From Pseudomonas monsensis (GTDB lineage: Bacteria; Pseudomonadota; Gammaproteobacteria; Pseudomonadales; Pseudomonadaceae): a DNA stretch of 64,000 nucleotides. The notes beneath the pieces are model-generated. The model did not search any database, had not been told where the DNA came from, and saw nothing but the letters and a program-made list of their open reading frames with translations. The position numbers and the translations under genes are program-made. Position 1 is the stretch's first letter. Every line of letters begins with the position of its first letter. The stretch is from contig NZ_CP077087.1 of NCBI RefSeq assembly GCF_014268495.2, positions 5,346,001 through 5,410,000 of the forward strand, in the 5' to 3' direction. Shown here piece after piece: positions 35,053 through 44,707 of the stretch.

Positions 35053-36525
35053 TTACTTCTTGTCGCGACGCTTCTTGCTGGCTTTCTTGTTGTGCGACAT
35101 CAAACGACGCTTCTTGTTGACCTGACGGTCGGTCAGCGTGTTCTTGTTGCCTTCGTACGGGTTCTCGCCACCCTTGAACTCGATGCGGATCGGCGTACCG
35201 ACCAGCTTCAGCACACGACGGTAGGTGTTTTCCAGATAGCGCACGTAGGACTTCGGCACTTTCTCGATCTGGTTACCGTGGATCACGATGATCGGCGGGT
35301 TAGCCCCCCCCAGGTGAGCGTAACGCAGCTTGATCCGACGGCTGTTGACCATCGGCGGCTGGTGCTCGCTGACCGCATCTTCAAGGATCTGGGTCAGGCG
35401 GCTGGTCGGCCAGCGGGTGACCGCCGACTTGAACGAGTTCTGCACCGAAGCGTAGAGGTTGCCCACGCCGGTACCGTGCAGCGCCGAGATGAAGTGGATG
35501 TCGGCGAAGTCGACGAAGAACAGGCGACGCTGCAGCTCGACCTTCACAAAGTCGCGCTCGCTCGGCGTCATGCCGTCCCACTTGTTGATCGCGATCACCA
35601 GCGCTCGACCGGCTTCAAGGGCGAAGCCCAGCAGGTTGAGGTCGTGATCGACCACGCCTTCGCGGGCGTCCATCACGAAGATCACCACGTTGGCGTCTTT
35701 GATCGCCTGCAGGGTTTTGACCACGGAGAATTTTTCGACTTCTTCGTGGATCTTGCCGCGCTTGCGCACACCGGCGGTGTCGATCAGCGTGTACTTCTCT
35801 TCATTCCGTTCGAACGGGATGTAGATACTGTCGCGGGTGGTGCCGGGCTGGTCATAGACGATCACCCGGTCTTCACCGAGCATGCGGTTGACCAGGGTCG
35901 ATTTACCCACGTTCGGACGACCGATGATGGCGATCTTGATCCCGTCTTTTTCGCTCGGGCCAGGAATGCGCTTGGCTTCCTCGCCTTCGGCAACGATCTC
36001 TTCCTCTTCGCCTTCCTGCGGCTCGTCATCGTCACGCGGGAAATCGCTCAGAGCGGCTTCCAGCAACTGCGTGATACCACGGCCGTGAGCACCGGCGATC
36101 GGGATCGCGTGGCCCATGCCCAGCGGGGCGAACTCGGCGCGAGCCATTTCCGGGTCGATGTTGTCGACCTTGTTGGCCACCACGTGGGAACGCTTGTTAC
36201 GTTTGCGCAGGTGTTCGGCGATCATCTGGTCGGCGGCGGTGAAACCAGCCTTGGCATCTACCAGGAACAGAACAACATCTGCCTCTTCGATGGCCAGCAG
36301 CGACTGCTCGGCCATTTTTTCGTCCATACCATGTTCGTCACCGGAGATACCGCCGGTGTCGATCAGAATGTAGGAACGCCCTTGCCACTTGGCCTCACCG
36401 TACTGGCGATCACGGGTCAGACCGGACAAGTCGCCGACAATAGCGTCGCGAGTCCTGGTCAGGCGGTTGAACAAGGTGGATTTGCCGACGTTCGGTCGGC
36501 CCACCAGGGCGATTACGGGAACCAT
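35053..36525 (-). CDS. der: Ribosome-assembly GTPase Der (EngA)
   Basis: 490 residues. Two GTPase domains in tandem, each with P-loop GRPNVGKST (at about 8-16 and about 203-211), DTGG and DTAG, and N/NKxD motifs; a KH-like C-terminal domain and a Lys/Arg-rich tail (NKKASKKRRDKK) follow. It acts in 50S subunit maturation. An acidic linker (GEEEEIVAEGEE) joins the domains. The start is ATG 36525, giving MVPVIALVGRPNVGK. It ends the bamB cluster, separated from bamB by a REPIN. Confidence 0.97.
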   Translation of the reverse strand: MVPVIALVGRPNVGKSTLFNRLTRTRDAIVGDLSGLTRDRQYGEAKWQGRSYILIDTGGISGDEHGMDEKMAEQSLLAIEEADVVLFLVDAKAGFTAADQMIAEHLRKRNKRSHVVANKVDNIDPEMARAEFAPLGMGHAIPIAGAHGRGITQLLEAALSDFPRDDDEPQEGEEEEIVAEGEEAKRIPGPSEKDGIKIAIIGRPNVGKSTLVNRMLGEDRVIVYDQPGTTRDSIYIPFERNEEKYTLIDTAGVRKRGKIHEEVEKFSVVKTLQAIKDANVVIFVMDAREGVVDHDLNLLGFALEAGRALVIAINKWDGMTPSERDFVKVELQRRLFFVDFADIHFISALHGTGVGNLYASVQNSFKSAVTRWPTSRLTQILEDAVSEHQPPMVNSRRIKLRYAHLGGANPPIIVIHGNQIEKVPKSYVRYLENTYRRVLKLVGTPIRIEFKGGENPYEGNKNTLTDRQVNKKRRLMSHNKKASKKRRDKK

Positions 36526-36597
36526 GCGGCTCTCCACTTCGTTATTTCAGAAAATACAAAAGCCGCTGCGAGGCAGCGGCTGGTGCTCGGGGCAACA

Positions 36598-36702
36598 CTG
36601 TGGGAGCGGGCTTGCTCGCGAAAAACGCTAACAGCACCGCGTTTATTCAGGCTGTACGCGTCATCGTTGACGCCCTTCGCGAGCAGGCTCGCTCCTACCA
36701 GT
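36598..36702. repeat. REPIN between bamB and der
   Basis: TGTGGGAGCGGGCTTGCTCG and, about 60 bases on, CGCGAGCAGGCTCGCTCCTA form an inverted pair. The 213-base gap holds no gene. Confidence 0.82.
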
Positions 36703-36738
36703 GAAGCTGCCTGGGGGTGTTAACCCCAAGCATAGTTC

Positions 36739-37890
36739 TTACTTGATGGTCAGGGCTTCCAGTTTGCCGCTGTTGCCATACACATAAATCGTGTCACCCA
36801 CCACCAGCGGACGGGCACGCAGGCCGTCGCTGTCGATGCGCTCACGGCCGACGAAACGACCGTCAACCTGACTCAGCAGGTGCAGATAACCTTCCAGGTC
36901 ACCTACTGCAACATAGCTGGAGAACACTTCCGGAGCCGACAGTTGACGACGAGCCAGCGAGTCGTTGCTCCACAGCGCGGTGGTGGAACGCTCGTCGACG
37001 CCTTCAACGGTGCCCGAGGACAGGCTCACGTAAACGCTGCCGAAACCTTGGGCAATACCGGCATAGCTCGACGCATCGCGCTGCCAGAGTTGACGGCCGC
37101 TTTCCAGATCCAGTGCCGCCACGCGACCCTGATAGCTGGCCACGTACAGGGTGCCGCCGGACAGCAGCAGGCCGCCGTCGATGTCGACCACGCGCTCCAG
37201 TTCCGAACGACCCTGTGGAATCGCGATCCGTTGTTCCCAGACCGGCACGCCGTTGGAAATGTCCAGCGCGACCACTTTACCGGTGGACAGACCTGCCACC
37301 GCGAGGCGGTTGGTCACCAGCGGTGCACTGGTGCCACGCAGGGTCAGCACGGCCGGGGTGCTGTCATACACCCAGCGTTGCGTACCGGTGGCAGCATCCA
37401 GACCGATCAGACGATCGTCCTGGGTCTGCACCACTACGACGTCACCGTTGTTGGCCGGCGGTGCGAGGACTTCACTGGTCACGCGCGCGCGCCACTTCTC
37501 TTCACCGTTGCTGGTGTCCAGAGCGACGACTTCGCCACGCAGCGTACCGATCAGCACCAGACCGTAGCCAACGCCGACAGCGCCGGAGACAGGCAGATCA
37601 AGATCCTGCTTCCATTTCACGTCGCCATTGCCGCGATCCATGGCCATCACCACGCCGGTTACATCGGCGGCGTAGATGGTGTCACCGTCGATCGCCGGCA
37701 CCAGCATGTTGTAGGTTTCGCCCTGACCGTCACCGATCGAACGACTCCACTGCTTGTGCAGAACCACTTCTTCTTTGAAGTCGGTCAGCTCGGCCGGTGG
37801 CAATTCTTTTTTGCTGTTGCTGCTGCAACCCGCGGCCAACAAGGCCAGAGCCAGCAATGCTGCATGCTTCCAACGGATCACGTCACGCAT
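36739..37890 (-). CDS. bamB: Outer-membrane assembly lipoprotein BamB
   Basis: 383 residues with a lipoprotein signal (LALLAAGC, Cys22) and an eight-bladed PQQ-type beta-propeller (repeated LDxxxGxxxW patterns such as LDTSNGEEKW, LDAATGTQRW, LDLESGRQLW). It is the propeller subunit of the BAM complex that inserts beta-barrel proteins. The start at 37890 overlaps the yfgM stop by 8 bases. Confidence 0.95.
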   Translation of the reverse strand: MRDVIRWKHAALLALALLAAGCSSNSKKELPPAELTDFKEEVVLHKQWSRSIGDGQGETYNMLVPAIDGDTIYAADVTGVVMAMDRGNGDVKWKQDLDLPVSGAVGVGYGLVLIGTLRGEVVALDTSNGEEKWRARVTSEVLAPPANNGDVVVVQTQDDRLIGLDAATGTQRWVYDSTPAVLTLRGTSAPLVTNRLAVAGLSTGKVVALDISNGVPVWEQRIAIPQGRSELERVVDIDGGLLLSGGTLYVASYQGRVAALDLESGRQLWQRDASSYAGIAQGFGSVYVSLSSGTVEGVDERSTTALWSNDSLARRQLSAPEVFSSYVAVGDLEGYLHLLSQVDGRFVGRERIDSDGLRARPLVVGDTIYVYGNSGKLEALTIK

Positions 37891-38524
37891 CCCCTTTGGC
37901 CAGGTCGTCGAGCTTGATTTGAAGGCCACCGACCGCCGCTTCATCCGACAGTGCTGCCTTGGCTTTTTGATACGCCTTGTTCGCGTCATCGGTACGGCCC
38001 AACTGCACCAGCAGGTCGCCCTTGAGTTCTTCGCGAGTGGCCAGGAACGCTTTGTCGGCGTCGCCGTCGAGCAGTTTCAGGGCGTCTTCGGCCTTGTTCT
38101 GCGCGCCGAACACCTGCGCCAGACGCTGACGGGCGATTTCGCCCAGCGCCGGGTTGGCCGGTTTGTCGACAATGGCTTTGAGCTCGGTCGCCGCGTCGTC
38201 CAGCTTGCCGCTGTCGACCGCCACTTTTGCCACGAACAGGCTGCCGTACTGCGCGTACGCGGTGCCGCCGAATTCGCTGTTGAGCTTGCCGGCCAGATCC
38301 GCAACGCGGGCCGCATCAGGCTTGCCGTCAGGCGTCAGCGTGGTTTCCAGCAGTTGCTGATAAAGCACCGAGGCGCCTTGCGACTGGTTGCTCTGATACT
38401 TGTGATAAGCCTGCCAGCCGAACACGATAACCAGTGCCAACAGGCCGCCGGTGACCAGAGGTTTGCCGTTGCGTGTCCACCAGTCCTTCAAATCCGCCAA
38501 CTGTTCGTCTTCGGTACTCGACAC
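37883..38524 (-). CDS. yfgM: YfgM-like TPR protein, SecYEG/periplasmic chaperone partner
   Basis: 213 residues. One N-terminal membrane anchor (about 20-38, PLVTGGLLALVIVFGWQAY) follows a short cytosolic segment, and a periplasmic TPR-type helical region follows (about 45-205). YfgM associates with PpiD and SecYEG in E. coli. It sits between hisS and bamB, as in other gammaproteobacteria, and overlaps bamB. Confidence 0.9.
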   Translation of the reverse strand: MSSTEDEQLADLKDWWTRNGKPLVTGGLLALVIVFGWQAYHKYQSNQSQGASVLYQQLLETTLTPDGKPDAARVADLAGKLNSEFGGTAYAQYGSLFVAKVAVDSGKLDDAATELKAIVDKPANPALGEIARQRLAQVFGAQNKAEDALKLLDGDADKAFLATREELKGDLLVQLGRTDDANKAYQKAKAALSDEAAVGGLQIKLDDLAKGDA

Positions 38525-38565
38525 CCCAATACTCCTTAATCGCTAAATCGGCTGTTTAGACAGCT

Positions 38566-39855
38566 TCAACCCTGCACGACGCAGGTGGCCAGGTGAGCGG
38601 CGAGCGCATCCCAGGCAATGCTTTGTTGTTCGCCCTGGCCACGCAGGGGTTTGAAACCTACCACTTGCTGGGCCATTTCGTCGTCACCCAGGATCAGTGC
38701 GTACAGCGCACCGCTCTTGTCGGCTTTCTTGAACTGGCTTTTGAAGCTGCCGGCGCCTGCATTGACTTGCAGACGCAGGTTTGGAAGCTGATCGCGGACA
38801 CGCTCGGCCAGGGCCAGGCCGGCCAGTTCGGCTTGCTCACCGAAGGCGCAGAGGTAGACGTCGACCTGACGGGAGATTTCTTCCGGGATCTGCTCGAGGG
38901 TTTCCAGCATCAGCACCAGACGTTCGATGCCCATGGCGAAACCCACGCCGGTAGTCGGCTTGCCGCCCATCTGCTCGACCAGACCGTCGTAACGACCGCC
39001 CGCGCAGACAGTGCCCTGGGCGCCGAGCTTGTCGGTGACCCATTCGAATACGGTTTTGCTGTAGTAATCGAGGCCGCGTACCAGCTTCGGGTTGAGCACG
39101 TACGGAATGCCGACGGCATCCAGACGCGCCTTCAGGCCTTCGAAGTGGGCACGGGATTCGTCATCCAGGTAGTCCGCCATCTTCGGCGCACCGACCAGCA
39201 CCGCTTGAGTGTCGGCATTTTTGGTGTCGAGCACGCGCAGCGGATTGGTTTTCAGGCGACGCTGGCTGTCTTCGTCGAGCTTGTCGTGGTGCGCCGAGAG
39301 GTACTCGACCAGCGCTTCACGGTAACGACCACGGGACTCGCTGGTGCCCAGGCTGTTGAGTTCGAGCTTGACCGCATCACGGATGCCCAGCTCGCCCCAC
39401 AGGCGCCAGGTCATGATGATCAGCTCGGCGTCGATGTCCGGACCGTCGAGGTTGAACACCTCCAGACCGATCTGGTGGAACTGGCGATAGCGGCCTTTCT
39501 GCGGACGCTCGTGGCGGAACATCGGGCCGATGTACCAGAGTTTCTGCACCTGGCCACCGCCGGTGATGCCGTGTTCGAGCACCGCACGCACGCACGCCGC
39601 GGTACCTTCCGGACGCAGGGTCAGGGAGTCGCCATTGCGGTCTTCGAAGGTGTACATCTCTTTTTCGACGATGTCGGTCACTTCACCGATCGAGCGCTTG
39701 AACAGCTCGGTGAATTCGACGATCGGCATGCGAATCTGCTTGTAACCGTAGTTATCCAGCAAACGCGCAACGGTGCCCTCGAAATAACGCCACAGCGGGG
39801 TCTGTTCGGGCAGGATGTCGTTCATGCCACGTATGGCTTGCAAAGACTTGCTCAC
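38566..39855 (-). CDS. hisS: Histidyl-tRNA synthetase
   Basis: 429 residues, class II. Motif 2 is in YIGPMFRHERPQKGRYRQFHQ, the HisA signature in LVRGLDYYSKTVFE and the motif 3 arginine in GFAMGIERLVLML. A C-terminal anticodon-binding domain follows. It begins MSKSLQAIRGMNDILP, typical of the family. Confidence 0.97.
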   Translation of the reverse strand: MSKSLQAIRGMNDILPEQTPLWRYFEGTVARLLDNYGYKQIRMPIVEFTELFKRSIGEVTDIVEKEMYTFEDRNGDSLTLRPEGTAACVRAVLEHGITGGGQVQKLWYIGPMFRHERPQKGRYRQFHQIGLEVFNLDGPDIDAELIIMTWRLWGELGIRDAVKLELNSLGTSESRGRYREALVEYLSAHHDKLDEDSQRRLKTNPLRVLDTKNADTQAVLVGAPKMADYLDDESRAHFEGLKARLDAVGIPYVLNPKLVRGLDYYSKTVFEWVTDKLGAQGTVCAGGRYDGLVEQMGGKPTTGVGFAMGIERLVLMLETLEQIPEEISRQVDVYLCAFGEQAELAGLALAERVRDQLPNLRLQVNAGAGSFKSQFKKADKSGALYALILGDDEMAQQVVGFKPLRGQGEQQSIAWDALAAHLATCVVQG

Positions 39856-39892
39856 TTTAAATCCTTAAATTCGTTCGGCGCTTCAGTCAGGC

Positions 39893-41002
39893 TCAGCCGC
39901 GCGCGATAACCGCTGCGTCAGCTTCGACCTTCTCGGCCGCTTTCTCGCGGATCAGCTTTTCCAGCTCATCCACCAGATTGTCATTCGTCAGTTTCTGCGA
40001 CGGCTTGCCGTCGATGTAAATCAGGTTTGGCGTACCGCCGGTCAAGCCGATATGGGCTTCCTTGGCTTCGCCGGGGCCGTTGACCACACAACCGATCACC
40101 GCGACATCCAGCGGCACCAGCAGGTCTTCAAGACGCCCTTCCAGCTCGTTCATGGTCTTGACCACATCGAAGTTCTGCCGCGAGCAGCTCGGGCAGGCGA
40201 TGAAGTTGATGCCACGGGAACGCAGATGCAAAGACTTGAGAATGTCGTAACCGACCTTCACTTCCTCGACCGGATCGGCCGCCAGCGAGATGCGGATAGT
40301 ATCGCCAATCCCCTCGGCGAGCAGCATACCTAGGCCCACGGCGGATTTCACTGTGCCCGAACGCAATCCACCGGCTTCGGTAATGCCCAGGTGCAGCGGC
40401 TGGACGATTTCCTTGGCCAGCAAGCGGTAGGCTTCGACGGCCATGAACACGTCAGAGGCCTTCACGCTGACCTTGAAGTCCTGGAAATTCAGGCGTTCGA
40501 GGTGCTCGACGTGACGCAGGGCTGATTCGACCAGGGCGGCCGGGGTCGGCTCGCCGTACTTCTTTTGCAGGTCTTTTTCCAGGGAACCGGCGTTGACGCC
40601 GATGCGGATCGGAATACCGCGATCACGGGCAGCATCGACCACGGCGCGCACGCGGTCTTCACGACCGATGTTGCCCGGGTTGATACGCAGGCAGTCCACA
40701 CCCAGTTCGGCGACGCGCAAGGCAATCTTGTAGTCGAAGTGGATGTCGGCAACCAGCGGCACCTTGACCAGTTGCTTGATCTTGCCGAACGCCTCGGCGG
40801 CGTCCATGTCCGGTACCGAAACGCGGACGATGTCGACGCCGGCCGCTTCCAGACGATTGATCTGGGCAACGGTGGCAGCCACATCATTGGTGTCGCTGTT
40901 GGTCATGCTCTGCACAGCGATAGGCGCATCGCCGCCAACAGGTACGTTACCGACCCAGATCTTGCGCGAAACGCGACGTTTGATTGGAGATTCGCCGTGC
41001 AT
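39893..41002 (-). CDS. ispG: 4-hydroxy-3-methylbut-2-enyl diphosphate synthase (flavodoxin)
   Basis: 369 residues. It reduces MEcPP to HMBPP in the MEP isoprenoid pathway. The [4Fe-4S] ligands are in CPSCSRQ and GCVVNGPGE, the TIM barrel carries LVADIHFDYKIAL. It follows rodZ by 3 bases and precedes hisS, the usual order. It depends on the isc genes farther along this strand for its cluster. Confidence 0.97.
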   Translation of the reverse strand: MHGESPIKRRVSRKIWVGNVPVGGDAPIAVQSMTNSDTNDVAATVAQINRLEAAGVDIVRVSVPDMDAAEAFGKIKQLVKVPLVADIHFDYKIALRVAELGVDCLRINPGNIGREDRVRAVVDAARDRGIPIRIGVNAGSLEKDLQKKYGEPTPAALVESALRHVEHLERLNFQDFKVSVKASDVFMAVEAYRLLAKEIVQPLHLGITEAGGLRSGTVKSAVGLGMLLAEGIGDTIRISLAADPVEEVKVGYDILKSLHLRSRGINFIACPSCSRQNFDVVKTMNELEGRLEDLLVPLDVAVIGCVVNGPGEAKEAHIGLTGGTPNLIYIDGKPSQKLTNDNLVDELEKLIREKAAEKVEADAAVIARG

Positions 41003-41005
41003 GAC

Positions 41006-42034
41006 TTATTGACCCAACTTCAGGCGAGCAGTCTCGCCACTGGTGAACGGAGCGACATCGACCGGCTGGCCGTTGTAGCTGACCTGTGCGGCGCGGGCAA
41101 CACCCAGGCGCACACTGAGCGGCGGCTTGCCGCTGACAGCCACGCTGTCGCCTTTATGCTTCAGGCCACTGAACAGCACTTTGCCACGGCCATCGGTGAC
41201 TTGTGCCCAGCAATCGCCGGTGAATTGCAGCTGAACCTGACCATCGCCGGCCGCCGGAGCCGCCACTTCTGCGGTCGGCGCAGGCGCCACCGGTGCAGTG
41301 ACGGTTGGCGCAGGCATGGCCGGAACAGCCGGTGCCGGAGTCGCCGCAGGGGCAACGACCGGCGCCGGGGTATGAACTGGTGCGGTTGGCGCTACCGCCG
41401 GCGCAGTTGGTGCCGTCGCCGGAGCAACAGGCTCGGCACCGGTCGATTCTGCGGTGGTTTCGGAGGGTGGCAAGGCCAGGGAAGTCGAGCTTTCGGCCTG
41501 GTTTTGCGCGACTGCCTGGTCTTCCGGCTCGTCGATCGGATGAATCTGGGTAGTGCCGTCGGCGCCCTCGACTTCGACGTGCTCCGGGGCCAGGGTGGTC
41601 AAATCCTTGATCCGCTGCGACGTCTGATCCTGCCACCAGACGAAACCGCCGCCGATGACCGCGATCAGCAACAACAGGCTGACGATACGCAAGATCGTGT
41701 GGGAGACCCGCACTGGCTCTTCGATACGGCCCAAGGCGTGAACGTTGCTGCCCTGGGAGTCGGTACCGGTGGACTGGTCGAATTGCTGAACCAGAACGGT
41801 CTGGTCCATGCCGAGCAATTTGGCATAGGCGCGAATGTAACCGCGAGCAAAGGTATGCCCCGGCAGCTTGTCGAAAGCGCCGGCTTCAAGATTGCTCAGG
41901 GAAGACACGGTGAGGTTGAGCTTGAGGGCCACTTCGGCCAGCGACCAGCCATTGCTTTCGCGGGCCTGGCGCAGAGTCTCACCGGGGTTAACGCGATTCG
42001 CTGCTACAACTTCGGGATGCGCCGCTTTCATCAT
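41006..42034 (-). CDS. rodZ: Cytoskeletal protein RodZ
   Basis: 342 residues. An N-terminal helix-turn-helix that binds MreB (about 17-85) is followed by one membrane helix (about 112-132), a long Ala/Pro/Thr-rich periplasmic linker (about 195-265, repeats like APTAPAVAP) and a C-terminal DUF4115 domain (about 268-342). It fixes MreB and maintains rod shape. Two adjacent ATGs overlap the pilW stop (ATGATG). Confidence 0.93.
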   Translation of the reverse strand: MMKAAHPEVVAANRVNPGETLRQARESNGWSLAEVALKLNLTVSSLSNLEAGAFDKLPGHTFARGYIRAYAKLLGMDQTVLVQQFDQSTGTDSQGSNVHALGRIEEPVRVSHTILRIVSLLLLIAVIGGGFVWWQDQTSQRIKDLTTLAPEHVEVEGADGTTQIHPIDEPEDQAVAQNQAESSTSLALPPSETTAESTGAEPVAPATAPTAPAVAPTAPVHTPAPVVAPAATPAPAVPAMPAPTVTAPVAPAPTAEVAAPAAGDGQVQLQFTGDCWAQVTDGRGKVLFSGLKHKGDSVAVSGKPPLSVRLGVARAAQVSYNGQPVDVAPFTSGETARLKLGQ

Positions 42035-42789
42035 TGCTCCGACAGGTATTGCTGATATTCCGGCGTACCGGGATAGAGTCGTTTTAATTGCAGGCCGTAA
42101 CTGGCGGCCTTGTCGCGATCTTCAAACACTTTTGCCAGCCGAACGCCGAGCAATAGACTACGTGCATTTTGCTCGGTTAGCAGGCTGAAACGGTCGTAAT
42201 AGTCACGCGCGGGCACATAATGCCTGTCTTCGAAGGACAACTCAGCCATTTCCAGCAAGGCACGCGGTTGTTGACGATTCAGACGCAGAGCCTTTTCCAG
42301 CTGCTGCTGCGCCAGATCGCGCTGACCGAGCTTCGCCGCCGTCATGCCGAGGTTCTCGAACACTCGCGAACGCTCAGGATACAGGGTATCGGCGGCCGCC
42401 TGTTCAAAACGCTCGTAGGCTTCCTTGTAACGCTGTTCTTCGTAGAGAAAACTGCCGTAGTTGTTGAGGGTGCGCGCATCGGCGGGTCGGGAGGACAGGG
42501 CTTTGCGAAAGTGCTCGTCAGCCAGTTTCGGCTCCATTTCGGCCTGAAACACCAGCCCGAGGGCGGCATTGGCGTCAGGGTCGGAATCGTCAAGCTCCAG
42601 CGCCTTCTTCAGCGGCACCTTGGCCCGCTCGGTCATGCCCTGCTGCAAGTACCCCAGGCCCAACTGCACGTAGGCAGCCCGCGCTTCATCGCGGCCCTTG
42701 CTGGTCTTCATCGGGTTGTAGTCACCCGACAGGACACAACCAGCACACAGGCTGGCCATCAGCAACAGCAGCGCAAAGCGCAGGGACAT
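42031..42789 (-). CDS. pilW: Type IV pilus biogenesis lipoprotein PilW (PilF)
   Basis: 252 residues, with a lipoprotein signal (LCAGC, Cys18) and about six TPR repeats (for example YVQLGLGYLQQG, RTLNNYGSFLYEEQRY). Called PilF in P. aeruginosa, where it targets and assembles the PilQ secretin at the outer membrane. The rest of the pilus genes are not in this window, which is usual. Confidence 0.92.
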   Translation of the reverse strand: MSLRFALLLLMASLCAGCVLSGDYNPMKTSKGRDEARAAYVQLGLGYLQQGMTERAKVPLKKALELDDSDPDANAALGLVFQAEMEPKLADEHFRKALSSRPADARTLNNYGSFLYEEQRYKEAYERFEQAAADTLYPERSRVFENLGMTAAKLGQRDLAQQQLEKALRLNRQQPRALLEMAELSFEDRHYVPARDYYDRFSLLTEQNARSLLLGVRLAKVFEDRDKAASYGLQLKRLYPGTPEYQQYLSEQ

Positions 42790-42801
42790 AGAGATCCTCT
42801 C

Positions 42802-43950
42802 TTAGTTAGTGTTCGCGGCGTTCTGTGCCAGATCGCTGTCGGCGCTCAACTCACGCACGGCGATGTAACGTTCGCTGCGACGGGTGCGATCCAGCACCTG
42901 CCCTACCAATTGACCACACGCGGCGTCGATGTCTTCACCACGGGTGGTGCGGACGGTGACGTTGTAACCGGCCTGATGCAGTTGATCTTGGAACCGGCGG
43001 ATAGCGTTGTTGCTCGGCCGCTCGTACCCGGAGTGCGGGAACGGGTTGAACGGGATCAGGTTGATCTTGCACGGAATGTCTTTCAGCAACTCGATCATTT
43101 CCACGGCGTGCTCAAGTTTGTCGTTGACGTCCTTGAGCAAGGTGTACTCGATGGTCAGCACACGCTTCTCGCCGAGGGCGGACATGTAGCGCTGGCACGA
43201 CTCGAGCAGCATCTTAAGCGGATACTTCTTGTTGATCGGCACCAATTGGTTACGTAATGCGTCATTCGGTGCGTGCAGGGACAACGCCAGGGAGACGTCG
43301 ATGTGCTTGGCCAGCTCATCGATCATCGGCACCACACCCGACGTGGACAGGGTCACGCGGCGCTTGGAGATCCCGTAGCCGAGGTCATCCATCATCAGAT
43401 GCATGGCGGCCACGACGTTGTCGAAGTTCAGCAGCGGTTCGCCCATGCCCATCATCACCACGTTGGTGATGGCGCGGTCGATGGTAGCCGGAACACTGCC
43501 GAAAGATTTGTTGGCAATCCACACCTGACCGATGACTTCGGCGGCAGTGAGGTTGCTGTTGAAGCCTTGCTTGCCGGTGGAGCAGAAACTGCAGTCCAGG
43601 GCACAGCCTGCCTGGGACGAAACGCACAGCGTGCCGCGTTTGCCCTGGGGAATGTACACGGTCTCGACACAGCTGCCGGACGCCACGCGCACCACCCACT
43701 TACGGGTGCCGTCGCTGGAGATGTCCTCGCTGACCACTTCGGGACCACGAACCTCGGCAATAGCCTTGAGCTTGTCGCGCAGGGCCTTGCTGACGTTCGT
43801 CATGGCGTCGAAATCATCGACGCCAAAGTGGTGAATCCATTTCATTACCTGACCGGCACGGAAACGCTTCTCCCCGATTGAGTCGAAGAATTTTTCCATT
43901 TCCGGCTGGGTCAGACCCAGCAGGTTTGTTTTAACAGTCGATGTAGTCAT
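42802..43950 (-). CDS. rlmN: Dual-specificity rRNA/tRNA adenine-C2 methyltransferase RlmN
   Basis: 382 residues, radical SAM. It methylates A2503 of 23S rRNA and A37 of some tRNAs. The cluster motif is CALDCSFCSTG (CxxxCxxC); FNPFPHSGYERPS is near the C-terminal and the second catalytic Cys lies near GEDIDAACGQL. It is 12 bases upstream of pilW. Confidence 0.96.
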   Translation of the reverse strand: MTTSTVKTNLLGLTQPEMEKFFDSIGEKRFRAGQVMKWIHHFGVDDFDAMTNVSKALRDKLKAIAEVRGPEVVSEDISSDGTRKWVVRVASGSCVETVYIPQGKRGTLCVSSQAGCALDCSFCSTGKQGFNSNLTAAEVIGQVWIANKSFGSVPATIDRAITNVVMMGMGEPLLNFDNVVAAMHLMMDDLGYGISKRRVTLSTSGVVPMIDELAKHIDVSLALSLHAPNDALRNQLVPINKKYPLKMLLESCQRYMSALGEKRVLTIEYTLLKDVNDKLEHAVEMIELLKDIPCKINLIPFNPFPHSGYERPSNNAIRRFQDQLHQAGYNVTVRTTRGEDIDAACGQLVGQVLDRTRRSERYIAVRELSADSDLAQNAANTN

Positions 43951-43978
43951 GGATTCACCTTCACTCTCAAGCCAATGC

Positions 43979-44404
43979 TTAGCGAGTGGTTACTTCAGTA
44001 GCTGCGAAGAAGTACGAGATTTCGCGAGCAGCAGCGGCTTCGGAGTCCGAACCGTGAACGGCGTTGGCGTCGATCGACTCAGCGAAGTCAGCACGGATGG
44101 TGCCGGCAGCAGCTTCTTTAGGGTTGGTAGCGCCCATCAGCTCACGGTTGCGAGCGATAGCGTTTTCGCCTTCCAGAACCTGAACAACAACCGGACCGGA
44201 GATCATGAAAGCAACCAGGTCACCGAAGAAACCACGCTCTTTGTGCTCAGCGTAGAAGCCTTCAGCTTCGGCTTTGGACAGCTGCTTCATTTTCGAAGCA
44301 ACAACTTTCAGACCAGCCTTTTCGAAGCGGGTAACGATTTCGCCGGCAGCGCCTTTAGCAACGGCGTCAGGCTTGATGATGGAGAAAGTACGTTGAACAG
44401 CCAT
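43979..44404 (-). CDS. ndk: Nucleoside diphosphate kinase
   Basis: 141 residues. It balances nucleoside triphosphates by a phospho-His intermediate. The active His is in NAVHGSDS and the N-terminus AVQRTFSIIKPDAVA is typical. It ends 28 bases before rlmN starts and has its own promoter upstream. Confidence 0.97.
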   Translation of the reverse strand: MAVQRTFSIIKPDAVAKGAAGEIVTRFEKAGLKVVASKMKQLSKAEAEGFYAEHKERGFFGDLVAFMISGPVVVQVLEGENAIARNRELMGATNPKEAAAGTIRADFAESIDANAVHGSDSEAAAAREISYFFAATEVTTR

Positions 44405-44435
44405 GGTGTAACTCCAGAAACGGTAATTTGCGAAA

Positions 44436-44465
44436 AATTAAACCCGCGAATTATACGCGGGTTCT
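44436..44465 (-). terminator. Possible terminator after iscX overlapping the ndk promoter
   Basis: On the minus strand AACCCGCG/CGCGGGTT encloses TATAATT and is followed by TAATTTTT. The loop holds the -10 box of the ndk promoter, so read-through and initiation may share this site. Confidence 0.55.
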
Positions 44466-44478
44466 TGGGTATTGCCTA
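44450..44478 (-). promoter_or_regulatory. Candidate ndk promoter
   Basis: TAGGCA (44473-44478) and a perfect TATAAT (44450-44455) are 17 bases apart on the minus strand, 46 bases before the ndk ATG. Confidence 0.6.
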
Positions 44479-44492
44479 ACCTGCGAGGACGA

Positions 44493-44693
44493 TCAGTCGA
44501 CTTCTTCGATCCAGAGCGCCTGAACCGCTTCCAACACTTTCTCGCCGACACGGCCAGAGGTGTTGTCGAAGTCAGGCAGTTCCATGATCCATCGCTGCAG
44601 GTCGACGAAATTGACAGAAAGCGGATCTACATCCGGTTTGGCTTCGGCCAATTCTTCTGCAATGCGATTAACATCATTCCAACCGTAGCTCAT
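44493..44693 (-). CDS. iscX: Fe-S assembly protein IscX (YfhJ)
   Basis: 66 residues, acidic and helical (YGWNDVNRIAEELAE, VDPLSVNFVDLQRWI). It binds iron and IscS and modulates cysteine desulfurase output. It is the last gene of the isc operon, 14 bases after fdx. Confidence 0.93.
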   Translation of the reverse strand: MSYGWNDVNRIAEELAEAKPDVDPLSVNFVDLQRWIMELPDFDNTSGRVGEKVLEAVQALWIEEVD

Positions 44694-44707
44694 GACAGTC
44701 TTACCAG

